This document shows positions 6,470-7,302 of a DNA stretch of 7,302 nt, in pieces (the stretch's first letter is position 1; the number at the start of each line of letters is the position of its first letter). The position numbers and the translations under genes were made by a program. Origin of the DNA: Allobrachymonas sp. (lineage in GTDB: Bacteria > Pseudomonadota > Gammaproteobacteria > Burkholderiales > Burkholderiaceae_C); contig JAGOGU010000069.1 in NCBI GenBank assembly GCA_017996515.1, forward strand, positions 1 through 7,302, given 5' to 3'. Under the pieces are notes generated by a model, which saw nothing but the letters and a program-made list of their open reading frames with translations, made no database searches and was not told where the DNA came from.

Positions 6470-6566
6470 GGAATTTCCCCTTTCAACGGCATAACGTCAG
6501 AATAACCCCAAATGCTGCGAAATGATGCCTCATGTTGCCAAATAGGTAGGCGTATCGGAGAGGGGT
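6470..6566 (-). promoter_or_regulatory. Leader region of the tannase-like gene
   Basis: About 97 nt lie between the upstream terminator and the start codon, so the promoter of the tannase-like gene must be here or overlap the terminator. A strong Shine-Dalgarno (AAAGGGG, 6483-6477) is present. I could not find a -35/-10 pair with good sequence and 16-18 nt spacing; TTGGCA (about 6541-6536) has no clear partner. This would suit an activator-dependent promoter, but that is inference. Confidence 0.35.
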
Positions 6567-6601
6567 AAAAATGTCGCTTGGAGGTGTGCTCCAAGCGGCA
6601 T
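6567..6601 (-). terminator. Intrinsic terminator after the Ca2+/Na+ antiporter gene
   Basis: A 13-bp inverted repeat has arms at 6571-6583 and 6589-6601 and a 5-nt loop (6584-6588). The core arms CGCTTGGAG and CTCCAAGCG pair perfectly, and the outer ATGT/GCAT extension has one T-G pair. Reading leftwards, the stem runs straight into five T (6571-6567). This is a classic Rho-independent terminator for the minus strand, 90 nt past the antiporter stop codon, and it separates that gene from the tannase-like gene. No T-run follows on the plus strand. Confidence 0.85.
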
Positions 6602-6691
6602 GGTGTTGCATGATTCGGCGCGGTGGCCTGCACACGGCACTGCGCGCCAGTGCAAGGTGGGTGGGCAGGGCTTGTGCTGCCGCAGCCAGCC

Positions 6692-7302
6692 TCAAAACGA
6701 CGTGGCAATCAGGTAGGTGGTGTAGGCGAGATAGCCGGCCAGAAAAACGCCGCCCTTGATGCGCCCGATACGCCCGTTGCTCCATTTGACGCGTTTGCCT
6801 CGTTTGGCCCGTTGGCCTATGCAGAATATCAGCAGCAACACGGTCAGTGTGGCCATGATGGCGATATCGCGATTCAGTATTTCTGGGGTGACCTGCAAGG
6901 GGTGAATGACGGCGGCCACACCGACAACAGCCAGCGTGTTGAACATATTGGAGCCAATGACATTGCCCAGGGCGATTTCATGCTCGCCTTTGCGGGCGGC
7001 GGCGATGGACGAAGCCAGCTCCGGCAGGGATGTGCCAACGGCCACCACAGTCAGGCCGATGATCAAATCACTGACGCCCAAACCCTGGGCGATGGTGACG
7101 GCGCCCCACACCAGCAGGCGGGAGCTGAGCACCAGCAGCACCAGCCCCAGCACCAGCCAGAAGATGCTTTTGTACAAGGGAGCGGGGGGCGTGGTTTTGT
7201 CCAGTTCTTCGGCATATTCGGCGGCCAGTTGCTCGGTGCCTTTCAGGTTTTGCCAGATCGTCCACGTCATGTACGCCGCCAGCATCACCAGCAGCACGAT
7301 GC
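6692..7302 (-). CDS. Calcium/sodium antiporter (CaCA family, YrbG-like), C-terminal part; 5' end off right edge
   Basis: About 203 codons of the C-terminal part are visible; complete YrbG-like proteins are about 320-330 residues. These inner-membrane exchangers move Ca2+ against Na+ (or H+) through two inverted five-helix halves. The second half is here. A cytoplasmic linker rich in Glu, Lys and Pro (LAAEYAEELDKTTPPAP) comes first. The alpha-2 repeat follows: GLTVVAVGTSLPELASSIAAA, then GNVIGSNMFN, containing the ion-coordinating Glu of the GTSLPE motif and the Asn of GSNxFN. The last helices are at about 141-160 and 183-200 of the visible piece. A GTG at 7297 is only an internal Val: the frame continues unbroken to the window edge. 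The C-terminal basic loop (GQRAKRGKRVKWSNGRIGRIKG) before the last helix is longer than I would expect. The stop is TGA at 6694-6692. Confidence 0.93.
   Translation of the reverse strand, partial: IVLLVMLAAYMTWTIWQNLKGTEQLAAEYAEELDKTTPPAPLYKSIFWLVLGLVLLVLSSRLLVWGAVTIAQGLGVSDLIIGLTVVAVGTSLPELASSIAAARKGEHEIALGNVIGSNMFNTLAVVGVAAVIHPLQVTPEILNRDIAIMATLTVLLLIFCIGQRAKRGKRVKWSNGRIGRIKGGVFLAGYLAYTTYLIATSF

Overview
The window looks like chromosomal DNA of a beta-proteobacterium, probably Burkholderiales and perhaps Comamonadaceae. The reasons are GC-rich coding with strong G/C third positions, a cydP-type small gene in front of cydA (an arrangement I know from beta-proteobacteria), and the style of the FtsX-type permease. 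I cannot name a genus. I see no mobile element, CRISPR array, rRNA or tRNA.

Layout. Positions 1-344 (minus) hold the start of a cytochrome bd quinol oxidase operon: the small gene cydP, then the first 34 codons of cydA, overlapping by 8 nt and running off the left edge. A fairly AT-rich divergent region (345-624) separates this from a large plus-strand FtsX/YbbP-family ABC permease (625-3285), which has no ATPase gene on either side. Two hairpins lie in the convergent gap (3286-3457). Then comes a run of minus-strand genes. Read in transcription order from the right edge they are: the C-terminal part of a YrbG-like Ca2+/Na+ antiporter (7302-6692), a clear intrinsic terminator (6601-6567), a secreted lipoprotein of the subtype B tannase family (6469-4889), the ElbB-type DJ-1/PfpI glyoxalase (4771-4082), a 360-nt gene-poor stretch (4081-3722), and an 87-residue membrane protein of unknown function (3721-3458).

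How the genes relate. This is mostly a mosaic of independent functions: respiration at low oxygen (cydPA), an envelope permease, ion exchange, ester hydrolysis at the cell envelope, and a cytoplasmic glyoxalase-like protein. Only cydP-cydA is clearly one operon. The tannase-like gene and elbB may be co-transcribed (117-nt gap). The antiporter is insulated from the tannase gene by the terminator.

The most interesting gene is the tannase-like lipoprotein. Its catalytic Ser/Asp/His and the three residues known to bind the gallate hydroxyls in the Lactobacillus plantarum enzyme can all be placed, largely with matching spacing. I found no convincing new multi-gene system. Smaller curiosities are a near-exact repeat of the elbB translation-start region just after the tannase stop codon, an Ala/Asn/Ser-rich insert in the permease, and a possible 44-codon ORF in the gene-poor gap.
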